Below, one piece after another: positions 32,301-44,000 of a stretch of 44,000 bases of DNA (position 1 is its first letter; each line of letters opens with the position of its first letter). The DNA is from Neocallimastix lanati (nom. inval.) (lineage: Eukaryota > Neocallimastigomycota > Neocallimastigomycetes > Neocallimastigales > Neocallimastigaceae), in assembly GCA_016946835.1 (NCBI GenBank), contig JACVTC010000011.1, forward strand, positions 2,043,501-2,087,500. Reading direction: 5' to 3'. Under the pieces are notes generated by a model. The model did no database searches. It was not told the DNA's origin and saw only the letters and a program-made list of their open reading frames with translations. The translations under genes were made by a program, and so were the position numbers.

Positions 32301-32568
32301 AAAGGATACCAGAAAATTAAATATTAAACCAGAATTAGAAGAAATTTTAAAGAAATTCCCAACTATTGAAGAATTTAGAAAATTACGTAAATACTATCCA
32401 AGACATGGTAATAATAATAATGGTAATCAATCATCAAATCCAGCACCAGTTAGTGGTAGTTTTACAAATAATCCAGGTTTAGCTTTAGATATGGATATGA
32501 ATTTAAATGATATGAATGCGGAACCTCCTCTTTCAAGTGCTGACTTATTAGGAACTTCAACTGATTAA
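29380..32568 (+). CDS. LARP1: La-related protein 1 (La motif plus DM15), 4 exons
   Basis: Exons 29380-29389 (only 10 coding bases), 29474-30355, 30648-30686 (39 bp) and 30857-32568 join in frame to 880 residues. Residues 4-178 are Asn/Ser/Lys-rich and disordered. The La motif spans about 180-268 with [20 protein letters not shown], close to the LARP1 family form. An acidic linker follows ([26 protein letters not shown]), then [14 protein letters not shown] (about 443-456), which resembles the conserved INDGLYYYEQDL segment of LARP1. The C-terminal DM15 region (about 663-818) contains [56 protein letters not shown] and [13 protein letters not shown]15 binds the 5' cap and first base of TOP mRNAs in animals. 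LARP1 controls translation and stability of ribosomal-protein mRNAs downstream of TOR. Cytoplasmic. Assignment is from recalled family motifs. Confidence 0.95.
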
Positions 32569-32601
32569 ATAAGATAAATTAAATATAAATTTAAAAATAA
32601 A

Positions 32602-32648
<47 letters not shown>

Positions 32649-33073
32649 AAAATAAAAAATAAGACTATTATCTTGGATTCATAAATAATATAAAGATTTT
32701 AAATATTATATTCCATTACTGTTTTCATTATTTTTATTGCTCACAAACCATAAATGACAATAATTATCATAATAATAATAAAAAAAAAAAAAAAGAAAAA
32801 AAAATTAACAATACCAACAATAAATAGTAAAAAAAAAAAAAAATAACAATATAAATAAAAAAAAAATAAAAATAAAATAAAATAAAATAAAAGCATAATT
32901 AATAATAATAATAATAATAAACTCCATTCCAAAATCAATTCAATTAAATTCATTTAAAGGCCTATAAAAAAATTTCATTAATAGTTCATTAATAGATAAT
33001 AATGAAATGTATATATCGTTATAATTATAATAGTATTTAATACAATTATCTTTGAAAATAACAAATAATGAAA

Positions 33074-33118
<45 letters not shown>

Positions 33119-33474
33119 GAGAAAAGACACCATATATTTTTTTTTTTATTATATATGTAAAAAATCATTATTATTACTTTATATCATTACTTTAGTAATT
33201 AATATAATATAATATAATTTATAGTAAATAAAACATTAATTAATAAAATAAAAATAATAAATAATATTAAAAAAATATATTATTTAATTTTCGTTTTGTT
33301 TTGTTTTGAATTATTGTTTTTGTAATTACTTTTTTTTTTATATATTATTGTTTTATTAATTATATATTTTATTATTTTTTTCTTGTGTATGTGTTTGTTC
33401 GTAAACTTGGGTATATGTTTTTGTAATTAGTAAATAAAAGTTATTTTAGTTATTTATATATATAAATGTTTTTA

Positions 33475-33511
<37 letters not shown>

Positions 33512-33865
33512 TTAAAATGGTAAATATTTTAATTAAAAAAAAAAATATTATTATTAATATTAACCATTAAATTTTAATTAAAATCATTTTTTCTATATAA
33601 ATTTTTTTTTTTTTCTTTTTTTTTTTTTTTTGAATAATTCTTTATTAATATATTCTATTTATTTATTAATTATTATTTATATATTTATATATATAATTTG
33701 TACTTTATATTCCATATTTCAAACTATTTATTTATATTTAATTTACTATTAATTTATTTTATTTTATTCTCTTTTATTTTATTCAATCAGTACTTTATAT
33801 GTATATTTCAACTATTTTATTTAATTTAATCTGTACTTTATATGTATATTTCAACTGTTTCAACA
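32569..33865. other. LARP1 3' region and left flank of the satellite
   Basis: Contains a poly(A) run of about 40 (32605-32646), another of about 40 (33078-33111) and poly(T) (33478-33510). From about 33695 it holds three diverged copies of the motif that later punctuates the satellite: TTTGTACTTTATATTCC, ATCAGTACTTTATATG and ATCTGTACTTTATATG. No exon recognised. Confidence 0.6.
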
Positions 33866-35570
33866 ATTTTATTTTATTTTATTTTATTTTATTTTATTTT
33901 ATTTTATTTTATTTTATTTTATTTTATTTTATTTTATTTTATTTTATTTTATTTTATTTTATTTTATTTTATTTTATTTTATTTTATTTTATTTTATTTT
34001 ATTTTATTTTATTTTATTTTATTTTATTTTATTTTATTTTATTCAATCTGTACTTATATTCATATTCAATATTTATTTTATTTTATTTTATTTTATTTTA
34101 TTTTATTTTATTTTATTTTATTTTATTTTATTTTATTTTATTTTATTTTATTTTATTTTATTTTATTTTATTTTATTTTATTTTATTTTATTTTATTTTA
34201 TTTTATTTTATTTTATTTTATTTTATTTTATTTTATTTTATTTTATTTTATTTTATTTTATTTTATTTTATTTTATTTTATTTTATTTTATTTTATTTTA
34301 TTTTATTTTATTTTATTTTATTTTATTTTATTTTATTTTATTTTATTTTATTTTATTTTATTTTATTTTATTTTATTTTATTTTATTTTATTTTATTTTA
34401 TTTTATTTTATTTTATTTTATTTTATTTTATTTTATTTTATTTTATTTTATTTTATTTTATTTTATTTTATTTTATTTTATTTTATTTTATTTTATTTTA
34501 TTTTATTTTATTTTATTTTATTTTATTTTATTCAATCTGTACTTATATTCATATTCAATATTTATTTTATTTTATTTTATTTTATTTTATTTTATTTTAT
34601 TTTATTTTATTTTATTTTATTTTATTTTATTTTATTTTATTTTATTTTATTCTTTAATTTTATTTTATTTTATTTTATTTTATTTTATTTTATTTTATTT
34701 TATTCAATCTGTACTTATATTCATATTCAATATTTATTTTATTTTATTTTATTTTATTTTATTTTATTTTATTTTATTTTATTTTATTTTATTTTATTTT
34801 ATTTTATTTTATTTTATTCAATCTGTACTTATATTCATATTCAATATTTATTTTATTTTATTTTATTTTATTTTATTTTATTTTATTTTATTTTATTTTA
34901 TTTTATTTTATTTTATTTTATTTTATTTTATTTTATTTTATTTTATTTTATTTTATTTTATTTTATTTTATTTTATTTTATTTTATTTTATTTTATTTTA
35001 TTTTATTTTATTTTATTTTATTTTATTTTATTTTATTTTATTTTATTTTATTTTATTTTATTTTATTTTATTTTATTTTATTTTATTTTATTTTATTTTA
35101 TTTTATTTTATTTTATTTTATTTTATTTTATTTTATTTTATTTTATTTTATTTTATTTTATTTTATTCAATCTGTACTTATATTCATATTCAATATTTAT
35201 TTTATTTTATTTTATTTTATTTTATTTTATTTTATTTTATTTTATTTTATTTTATTTTATTTTATTTTATTTTATTTTATTTTATTTTATTTTATTTTAT
35301 TTTATTTTATTTTATTTTATTTTATTTTATTCTTTAATTTTATTTTATTTTATTTTATTTTATTTTATTTTATTTTATTTTATTCAATCTGTACTTATAT
35401 TCATATTCAATATTTATTTTATTTTATTTTATTTTATTTTATTTTATTTTATTTTATTTTATTTTATTTTATTTTATTTTATTTTATTTTATTTTATTTT
35501 ATTTTATTTTATTTTATTTTATTTTATTTTATTTTATTTTATTTTATTTTATTTTATTTTATTTTATTTA
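33866..35570. repeat. (ATTTT)n satellite with six punctuating motifs
   Basis: About 1.7 kb of pentanucleotide ATTTT repeat, interrupted by six near-identical motifs of about 35 bp beginning ATTCAATCTGTACTTATATT at 34041, 34530, 34702, 34816, 35165 and 35382. A second interruption, TATTCTTTAATTTT, occurs at about 34650 and 35331 and again where the array ends (about 35575). The long plus-strand reading frame (Phe-Ile-Leu-Phe-Tyr) is an artefact of a stop-free pentamer. Confidence 0.97.
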
Positions 35571-36692
35571 TTTATTCTTTAATTTTTAACTTTCAATTTT
35601 TAATTTGTATTTTTTATTTTTTAGTTTTATTTTTTATTTTTATTATTTTTATTTTAAATTTTTAATTATTAATTTAAACTCTTTTACATAAATAAACTTT
35701 ATCAACTAATAATTTATGTTTACTTTCGAATGAAAAATTTTTTTTAAAAAAAAATTAAAAAAATAAAAAAAAAAAAAAAAAAAGATTATCCGAACTTTTT
35801 CATAAATATATGCAAAATGTATATTAATCATGTTTTATATAAATTTTTTTTTTTATTTTTTTTTATTAATTTGTTTTTATATTTTGTAATTATTATTATT
35901 TAATAATAACAATTCTTATTTCACTATTAATATAACAAAAAAAAAAAAATAAAAAATAAAAAATAAAAATAAAAATCATATAAAAAATGTTTTATTTATA
36001 TTATTTTATAATAATTTATCATCATTTATAATTATTTATTATTGGAATTATATATTAGAAATTATTAGATTTTATTTATTATTATTTATAATTTATTACT
36101 ACTAATATTTTTTTTTATCTTTTATTGTTTATTATATATTTAAATTATAATAATAATAATAATAATAAATAAATGAATAAAATATAAAAATAAAAACAAA
36201 TAATCTAAATTATTTTCTTTATTATTAATAATCATATTTATTATAATTTATTATTATCTATAATTATTTATAAATAATAATGTTAACATATGTAAATATC
36301 TCGGTCAATAAATAATAAATAATAAATAATAATCAGTTATTTATTAATAATATAATAATTTATTATTATATTATTAATATTATATTACAATAATCATAAT
36401 AATAATTATTTATTTATTATTTGGAATTTTTTATAAAGAATTCCTTTTAAATAAATATTTTTATGTATAATTAACAGTTATTCTTGTTGTATATACAAAA
36501 ATAAAATAAAAATAAATTTTATATTATTTTAGTATATGAAAATATATAAAAAGTATGAACTATAAAATGTAAATAAAAATTGTCAAAATTTGGATTGTAA
36601 ATAAATATTTTATATTATCACTATATAATTTATGGTTTATATGTATGAAAGTATTTTCTTTGAAATTTATTATATTAAATTAAATTATATAG

Positions 36693-36725
<33 letters not shown>

Positions 36726-36884
36726 TTATCTTTCTAATTTTAAATTATAAAAAAAATATAAAATAAAATAAAAATTCCTTTAAATAATTTATTGTTATAT
36801 GTGAAGATATGATTTTTTTAGTTTTTATTTTATTTTTTTAAAACAAAATCTAACTGTTAAATAAATAAACAATATTATTTTCAA

Positions 36885-36927
<43 letters not shown>

Positions 36928-37071
36928 AAAATAAAAGCAATAAAATATATATATATATATATATATAGTCAATTAATATACTATTATTCTCCTTTAAAAA
37001 ATTTTTCTCCTTTAAAAAATAAGTTAAAAAATAATTATACCATATAAGAGAAAATATTTAAGAGATTAGAT
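35571..37071. other. A/T-rich region and promoter of the nucleotide-sugar transporter gene
   Basis: No exon recognised up to the non-coding first exon that ends at 37072. Close to that exon is a 16-bp direct repeat, TTCTCCTTTAAAAAAT at 36987-37002 and 37005-37020, preceded by (TA)n at 36948-36967. These may be promoter elements. Confidence 0.5.
36987..37020 (+). promoter_or_regulatory. 16-bp direct repeat upstream of the transporter gene
   Basis: Two perfect copies of TTCTCCTTTAAAAAAT separated by 2 bp, about 52 bp upstream of the 5' splice site of the leader exon. Position and spacing (18 bp) suggest a transcription-factor or initiator element; there is no direct evidence. Confidence 0.35.
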
Positions 37072-38456
37072 AGTAAGTAAATTTAATTTTAATAAATTTT
37101 AGTAAAACTTATTTTATCTATCGACCCATCTATTTAACTATTTATTATTATTTTTATTTTTTTAATGTATTTATTTATTTACATTTATTTGCAATAAATT
37201 TTGATATTACCTTATTAGTGAATTTGAAATATATTAGTTTAATTATTTTAATTATTCAAAATAGTTTATCTGTTTTCGTAATAAGATATTCAAAAGCACA
37301 ACCTGAAAAATATTTATCTTCAACTGCTGTAGTATGTTCAGAAATTTTAAAATTATTAACATCTTCATTCATTCATATTTATTTACGTTCTCATGAAGAA
37401 AAGAAAGGAACATATAATTTTTTAAAATTTTTTAAAGAACTTTTTGGTAAGGAATCAGAATGTTTAAAAGTTACAATACCTGCAGTACTTTATCTCATAC
37501 AGAATAATTTAATATATTATTCTGTTTCAAAATTGGATGCAGCAACTTTTCAAATTTCTTATCAAATGAAACTTATTATGACAGCAATTTTTTCTGTTCT
37601 CATTTTACATCGTAAATTATATACACATCAATGGATATCTATTTTCTTATTAGCTTGCGGTATTGCTTTAGTTCAGTTACCTACCGATAGTAGTAGTGGA
37701 TCTACTTCAATATTAAATGTTAATGAAACAGTAGATAAAATTTTAGGATTTTTATCAGTAATAGTCGCATGCAGTTCATCAGGTATTGCAGGGGTATACT
37801 TTGAAAAAATTTTAAAAAAAGGAAAAGCAACACTCTGGATAAGAAATATTCAACTTTCTTTCTTTTCTGTTATTCCAGGATATCTCATTGGTTGTTTATT
37901 ATTAGATGGAAAAATTATAAAAGAAAAAGGTTTCTTTGGAGGTTATACTCGTTGGACAGTATTAGCTGTTATGTTTCAAGCATTTGGGGGTATAGTTGTA
38001 GCATTGGTCGTAAAGCATGCTGATAATATTTTAAAGGGTTTTGCTAATTCAATTTCTATAATTATATCTTGTGTTATATCTTATTATATATTCGATTTTA
38101 ATATTACTTTTATCTTTATTATTGGTTGCTGTGCGGTTTTGTGTTCTACTCTTCTTTACAGTAAACCTTTTTTTTTTTTTTTACATAATTCATTATATAA
38201 TTTATTTATTTTATTTTACACATTGTTTAATAAACTATTATAATATTATTAATTTTTATTAATTTAATATAATTAATTTATATATATATATTTATTATTA
38301 TTATTATTATTATCTATAACCTATTATTTTTTTTAAAAAAAAAAAAAAATAAAATAAAAAATAAAATATATATATATATAATCAATAGGTAAACCTGTCA
38401 GAGGAATGTCTAATGTTAAATATTCAGAACTTAAACAACAAAATAATGATGTTTAA
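37072..38456 (+). CDS. Nucleotide-sugar transporter, SLC35A type, 3 exons
   Basis: 336 residues from coding pieces 37072 (the A of ATG), 37219-38160 and 38389-38456. Exon 2 opens TGAATTTGAAATAT behind a TTAG acceptor, and the best donor upstream is GTAAGT at 37073 preceded by A, so splicing itself makes ATG and gives MNLKYISLIILIIQNS, aligning with the usual family start LKYISL..L..QN. About ten hydrophobic segments. Family signatures: QISYQMKLIMTAIFSVLILH, AGVYFEKILKKG, LWIRNIQLSFF, GGIVVALVVKHADNILKGFA and NSISIIISCVISYYIF. These match UDP-galactose, UDP-GlcNAc and CMP-sialic acid transporters, Golgi antiporters exchanging nucleotide sugar for the nucleoside monophosphate. Substrate cannot be set from sequence; UDP-Gal or UDP-GlcNAc is most likely in a fungus. 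The C-terminus is SKPVRGMSNVKYSELKQQ. Intron 2 is flanked by an 8-bp direct repeat. Confidence 0.92.
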
Positions 38457-39515
38457 TTAAATCATATATTATATTTATAAAAATTTACTAAATATTATTA
38501 ATATAAATATTATTTTATTAATTTAAATACTATCTTATTAATTTAAATGCAAGTCTTTTAATAATATAAGAAAAATATAAATTAAAATCAATATAAAAAA
38601 TAAAATATTAAAAAAAAAAAATAATAAAATAAATGTAAATAAAATAAATGTAAATAAATATATATGTAAATAAATAAATATATATATATAATCGTATTTA
38701 GATAATAATGATATTTATTATATAATTTTTAATAAAAAAAAAAAAAAAAAATAAAAAATATAAAATAAAAAAATATAAAATATAAAATATAAAATATAAA
38801 ATATAAAATATAAAAAAAAAAAAAAAATATAAAGTATAGAGTATTTATTAATATTTTTTTTTATTCATAAATAATATGTACTTAATATGTACTAATCATA
38901 ATTATTTTGAATTTTTGATATAACGTATTATAAGTCATATTTTGTAATATAATAATAGAGATATAGTAATCAAATAATTTTATATAATATCCTAATATAT
39001 TATAATATTTAATATTATAAAAACAATTAATAACTAACAAAATTAAATAAAATTAAATAATATAAATAATGAAAATAATAATATTTAATAATAATAATAA
39101 ATAATTATAAATTAATAAATAAATAAAAATAATATAATATAATAATATTAATAATTATATAATATAATATTATTATTATTTATTTTATAAAAAAAAATAT
39201 ATTACAATCGGATATTAAATAAGAAAATAAAACAATTTAAAATAAACAGTTTTATATGTTTATTTTACATTTTTACACTATAAGAAAATAAATGAAAATA
39301 AATGAATAAATAACATAAATATATTGATTTTAATGTTAATAATATTAACTAGTATATCAATGATAAAATATCGTAATTATAAATATTTTAATATTATTTT
39401 TACAAAGATTTATTTTTACTTTAACATAAAATAAGAAAATATATCAAAATGTAATAACTATCATTTTATATAGAATGTTTAAATTAAAAATTACTTTTTA
39501 TTATTATTATTTTTA

Positions 39516-39567
<52 letters not shown>

Positions 39568-40186
39568 GAATTACTTATTTTTTGTTATTATCATAAATAT
39601 TTTATAACGATTAATATATTTATTTATTAAAAATATATATAATTAATTCAATAACATAATTATTAATTGTCTCTACATATTATATATAAATATCATATAA
39701 AAAGAATATACATTATATATATATTATTAATAAAAAAAAAAAAAAAAAAAAACTTAGTTATGTAATTATTAATTAGTAATAATTATAATAAAAAAATATT
39801 AATTATTATTATTCATAAATTTAATTTTATTAATTAGATATAATGATATAATCCATAATATCAATTAAGCTGAGTATCCTTTTTAAAGTTAAAATCACAT
39901 CATGAGTAAAAAAAATGATCAAATATAACTGATTGACTTTTTTTTATAATTATTATTATTATTATTATTTATTAATATTTTTTTATTTGTTGTTTATTTT
40001 CATAATTATAATTGGTCATGTACGGGCTATCTTTCAATCATTTATTAATAATGACTCGAATAGAATAATTTAAAAAATATATATATATATAATTTTTATG
40101 GACAATTCCTTTTTTTTTTATGGTATTTAGTTTTTTTTAATATGGATGTGTTCTACTCAATTTATAAAAATTAATTAGGAAATTAA

Positions 40187-40232
<46 letters not shown>

Positions 40233-41764
40233 ATAAATCATATTTAATAATAAAATATCATTATATAATTTTATTATATATATTACTTTTAAGGTTTCAG
40301 TATTAGCCATTTGTTAATAAGAATAAATATATCATATATAATAATGGTAATAATAATACAATAATAATAATTTTATTATTATTATTATTATAAAATGTCA
40401 ACTTTAAATAAAAATTTTTAAAAAAAAATTTGATTTTAAATTTAAATGTTAATTTAAGTAGGTTATTCCATTTTGTTATTGTCATTGTTTAACTAAAATT
40501 TTGTCATTTGGTTATTGGATAAGAATAACCATCTAGAATAATTTAGAAAAACAAACTATTATTAATATTATTAATTTATAATTTTATAATTAACTGTTGC
40601 TATTATCTAATTTTTAATTTTTTTTTATTTTTATTTTTATTTTTTATTTTTATTTTTATTTTGGTATTGTTATATTAAACTATGTTATATTATTATTTAA
40701 TAATACATACAAACATGTATATTATATTTAATTATAATAATAAACAAATTAAACTATGATGGCTGTTAGCTTTTTATTATAATAGTAGGAAATTAAATTT
40801 TATATTAAATAAGAATATTTTAAATGATAAAAACAATAATTATTTAAATTAATATTTATTAATAATGTTAAGTTTATAAAAATTTAATAACTATATTTTT
40901 GTTATTATATATTATTGTTATTATTAATTTATCTGTTTATTTATCCATAAAACGCTATTTTTTAATTGAAAAATTCATTAAGCATTTACAGAAATATGGA
41001 ATATAATTACTGATAGTTTTGTATATTTTTTATTTTTTATTTTAATTATTTTTTTTTTTATTTTTTTTTTTTTTTTTTTTTTTATTTATTTATCTATTTA
41101 ATGTTTTAATAATTAAAGTTTTTTATTTATTTAAATTAATAAATAAATAATAAATAAATAATTTAATAATTAAAATTCAATATTTAATCAATTTAATTAA
41201 TAACAATTTACTATGGAATTTAATTAAAAATAATACATTTTTTATGTATTTGTTACATATAAGTGCTAATGATATACATGTATTAATTTTATTATATAAT
41301 TTTTAAAAATCTGTATTTTTTTTTTTTTTTTTTAAAATTTTCTTCTTCTATAAATTTTAATTCTATAATAACAAAACTAAATAATTAAAGTTTAATATAT
41401 TTATTAATTATTAATGTTTTTATTACTATTTAAATTATTTTTTAATCAATTATCAATAACAAATAAATTAATATATATTATATTATATATTATAATAAAT
41501 TATTTTGTTATTTTTTTTTTTTAAAAAAAATGTGTTTTTTTTTAAAAGATAAATTTAATATTATATTTAAAATTTTAATATTATAAATTTAAAATAAAAT
41601 TATATAATTTATTTTTTCTTTGAATTAAAATTTATATATATATTTTTACAATTTACCTTTTTTTTTTTTTTTTTTTTATTTTTTTTTATATATATATTAA
41701 TATGAAAATTAGTATATAAATATATAAAATATTCTTTGAATAATTTTATTAGAATTCAAAAATT

Positions 41765-41795
<31 letters not shown>

Positions 41796-41845
41796 TATTT
41801 ATCTGTATTATTAAATATATAAGTATATTTATATAAATATATAAA

Positions 41846-41888
<43 letters not shown>

Positions 41889-42600
41889 AACAATATTGTT
41901 AATTTTTGTTTAAATAAATGTTGTACATATGATATAAAAGTGATGAAAAATTAGAAATATATAGAGATAAATTTAAAAATAATAATTAATAATACATAAT
42001 AACAGAATTCTTCCAAATACTCTTTAAAAAAAAAAAAATTAAAAAATTAATAATATGAATATACAAAATATTATTTTTTACTTCAAAAGAAATATATTAA
42101 AGTACAACGTTTTTAACTAGTAAAATGGATATATGAAAAATACACGAAAAATAACGAAATATTTAAAAGAACTACAACAAAATATTAAAAATATTGAACT
42201 TTTACAGAATATAAATAAATTTTATTTTCTATAATAAATATAATTATTCTTGACTTAAGACTAAATTATTTTTAATGTATGTAAAATAAAAAAAATATAT
42301 ATATAATTTTTTTTTTTTTTTTCATTCGTTCATTTGCTCATATAAGTATAATTTGGAACAAAAATAAAAAAAAAAAGATAAAAGGAAAAAAGAAACAAAA
42401 TAATAATAATAACAATACAAAGAATATTAAAAAAATTAAAGCTACAAAATAAAAAAAAAAAAAAAAAAGAGAAATAAATAAAAATATTAATAAAAAGCTC
42501 AAAGTAATTCATTCAAAAATTATTAAAAAGAACAAAAATCATTAATTAATAAATCATCAAAAAAAGTTTTAAAGATATAATATATTTTTAAAATAAAAAT
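38457..42600. other. Gene-free A/T region between transporter and final gene
   Basis: More than 4 kb without a supported exon. Contains (TATAAAA)n-like runs near 38756-38815, (ATT)n at 39520-39567, poly(A) at about 40190-40230 and 41852-41886, and a perfect hairpin GGTTATT/AATAACC at 40510-40530. No RNA gene recognised. Confidence 0.6.
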
Positions 42601-43111
42601 AAAATAAAATAAATAACTCAAATTAAAAAATTAAATAACTCTAGAAAGAAGTAATTATAAAGGAAATATTATTTAAAATTTAAACCTCGACTAAAAATAA
42701 ATTTATTTTAAATTCGACTAATCAAACAATAAAGACAAAACAGAACAAAACAAAAGACAAAAAAAGAAATAAAAATAAAAATAAAAAAAAATAAAAGTAA
42801 AAGTAAAAGTTAAAGTAAATATAATTTATATTCGATACAGAGCATAAAATAGAAAGACTATTAAGGTATGTTATTTAATAAATTTTACCCATTATTATTG
42901 TTTATATATTATTAAAAAAAAAAAAAAAAAAAAAAATTGGGAAATAGTTATATATAACAAATAATTTTTATATAAAATTTTTCTCAATTAATTTATTCAT
43001 ATATATATATATTATTATTCAATAATTTTAATATATAAATATATATATTATTAATATCACTACCCAATTCAAAGTATTTAATTTATAAATAAAAAAATTT
43101 ATAGAAAAAAA
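42601..43111 (+). promoter_or_regulatory. Leader of the final gene with a probable 5' UTR intron
   Basis: A good donor (AAG|GTATGT, intron from 42866) and an acceptor (TTTATAG, ending 43104) bracket a 239-bp intron just before the ATG at 43112. Upstream, TCGACTAA occurs twice (42687-42694 and 42714-42721), 27 bp apart, in an A-rich purine leader. These could be factor-binding sites. Confidence 0.5.
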
Positions 43112-44000
43112 ATGGATATTGATAATAACATTGTTTCACATGAAGTATTAACTACTTCAAATAAAATACCATTTTCAATAAATTCCATTAATTCATCTTA
43201 TAAAGCAGATTTTACTAAAAAAAATCTTATTAATTTCTCAAATTCAAATTTATCCAAAAAAATTAATGACTTCTCAAAAATAATGAGTCATTCTAATATA
43301 AATTTAAATACTTTAAATATTTATGCAAATAATAATTTTAATAAAAATATAAATAATTCATTATCTAATGAATTATATACATCAGCTTTAGAAGAGTCAT
43401 CAAAAACTGATATAGGTTTTACTGAAAATAATTATCCATGTCCTACTGAGAATTCTCTTGGTTTAGATTCAAATTTAGAGTCTAATTCCATTAGATTATC
43501 CAACATTAATAATTCAAATTCCATTTCTTCCACTAATGTAACTTCATTTACAACTACAGCAAATCCAATTCCTATACCAGTTAATTCTTCTTCTTATCAT
43601 ACTAATGAAAACAGAAATTTAACATCCCACTCTTATGTTAATTCTGTAGAAACACCAACTACTCTTTCTATGGAAAATATTAATGAAAATTTGAATTCAT
43701 CAGATAATATAAACTCTTTATCTCTATTTTATCAATCTGATATAGATTTAAATAATTCATTAAATTCTAATAATATTTCCATTTTGAACAATTCATTAAT
43801 GACATTACAGTCTCAGCAGCAACAACAACAGCAACAACAGCAACAAAAGCAACTTCAACAGCAACAACAACAGTCTTCCATTCAACCTCATCCACCAACA
43901 TTTATGACGACTACAACAGCAAATCCACTTTTATCTCATGCTCAAGCTAAAAATATTTCTTTTGCATCTCATTTATCCACAAATTTCAATAATGGAGAAT
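43112..44000 (+). CDS. N-terminus of a Ser/Asn/Gln-rich protein, cut by the window end
   Basis: Open from ATG (AAAAATGG) to the window edge, 296 complete codons with no stop; partial. The visible part is low-complexity and probably disordered: Ser/Asn/Thr-rich throughout with a poly-Gln tract (about residues 235-255, broken by KQL). No recognised domain. The composition, the Gln tract and a long spliced leader are typical of regulatory proteins such as transcription factors or RNA-binding regulators, whose folded domain would lie beyond the window. Family unknown. Confidence 0.75.
   Translation, partial: MDIDNNIVSHEVLTTSNKIPFSINSINSSYKADFTKKNLINFSNSNLSKKINDFSKIMSHSNINLNTLNIYANNNFNKNINNSLSNELYTSALEESSKTDIGFTENNYPCPTENSLGLDSNLESNSIRLSNINNSNSISSTNVTSFTTTANPIPIPVNSSSYHTNENRNLTSHSYVNSVETPTTLSMENINENLNSSDNINSLSLFYQSDIDLNNSLNSNNISILNNSLMTLQSQQQQQQQQQQQKQLQQQQQQSSIQPHPPTFMTTTTANPLLSHAQAKNISFASHLSTNFNNGE

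Noticed and set aside
33799-35337. Long open frame of repeating Phe-Ile-Leu-Phe-Tyr
   Set aside because: The ATTTT pentamer has no stop in any plus-strand frame, so openness is automatic. There is no start context and no conserved sequence.

Overview
The window is nuclear DNA of a very A+T-rich eukaryote. Coding exons stand out as islands of ordinary codon use in almost pure A/T, with long homopolymer, (ATT)n and (ATTTT)n tracts, several-kilobase gene-poor stretches and many short introns that mostly begin GTAAxT or GTATAT and end AG. Gene content (fungal-type FtsJ methyltransferase, LARP1 with DM15, Elongator ELP4, dynein light intermediate chain, secreted expansin-like DPBB protein) fits an anaerobic gut fungus (Neocallimastigomycota) best. 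That placement is an inference; a dictyostelid-like amoeba is the main alternative, but the long intergenic regions and intron-rich genes argue against it.

Layout. (1) 1161-5513 (+): a 1450-residue secreted protein with a signal peptide, an N-terminal double-psi beta-barrel (expansin/loosenin-like) and a very long acidic tail built from three tandem-repeat families. (2) Three genes in tandem on the minus strand: dynein light intermediate chain (6925-10533, 9 exons), ELP4 (12155-14712, 6 exons, first intron apparently AT-AC minor-spliceosome type), and an RRM plus FtsJ-like methyltransferase protein (15391-17796, 7 or 8 exons). (3) Plus-strand genes separated by long A/T deserts: a basic Gln/Lys-rich protein of unknown function (23034-24110), LARP1 (29380-32568, 4 exons), a nucleotide-sugar transporter (37072-38456, 3 exons, start codon split by an intron), and the N-terminus of a Ser/Asn/Gln-rich protein running off the window (43112 onward). 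(4) A 1.7-kb (ATTTT)n satellite with regularly punctuating unique motifs lies at 33866-35570.

There is no operon logic. The genes are individually promoted housekeeping functions: retrograde transport, tRNA wobble modification, RNA methylation, translation control of TOP-type mRNAs and Golgi nucleotide-sugar import, plus one secreted wall- or plant-polysaccharide-related protein. The exon models were built by hand from splice sites, reading-frame phase and family similarity recalled from knowledge. No database search was run. No CRISPR array, transposase, tRNA or rRNA gene was recognised.
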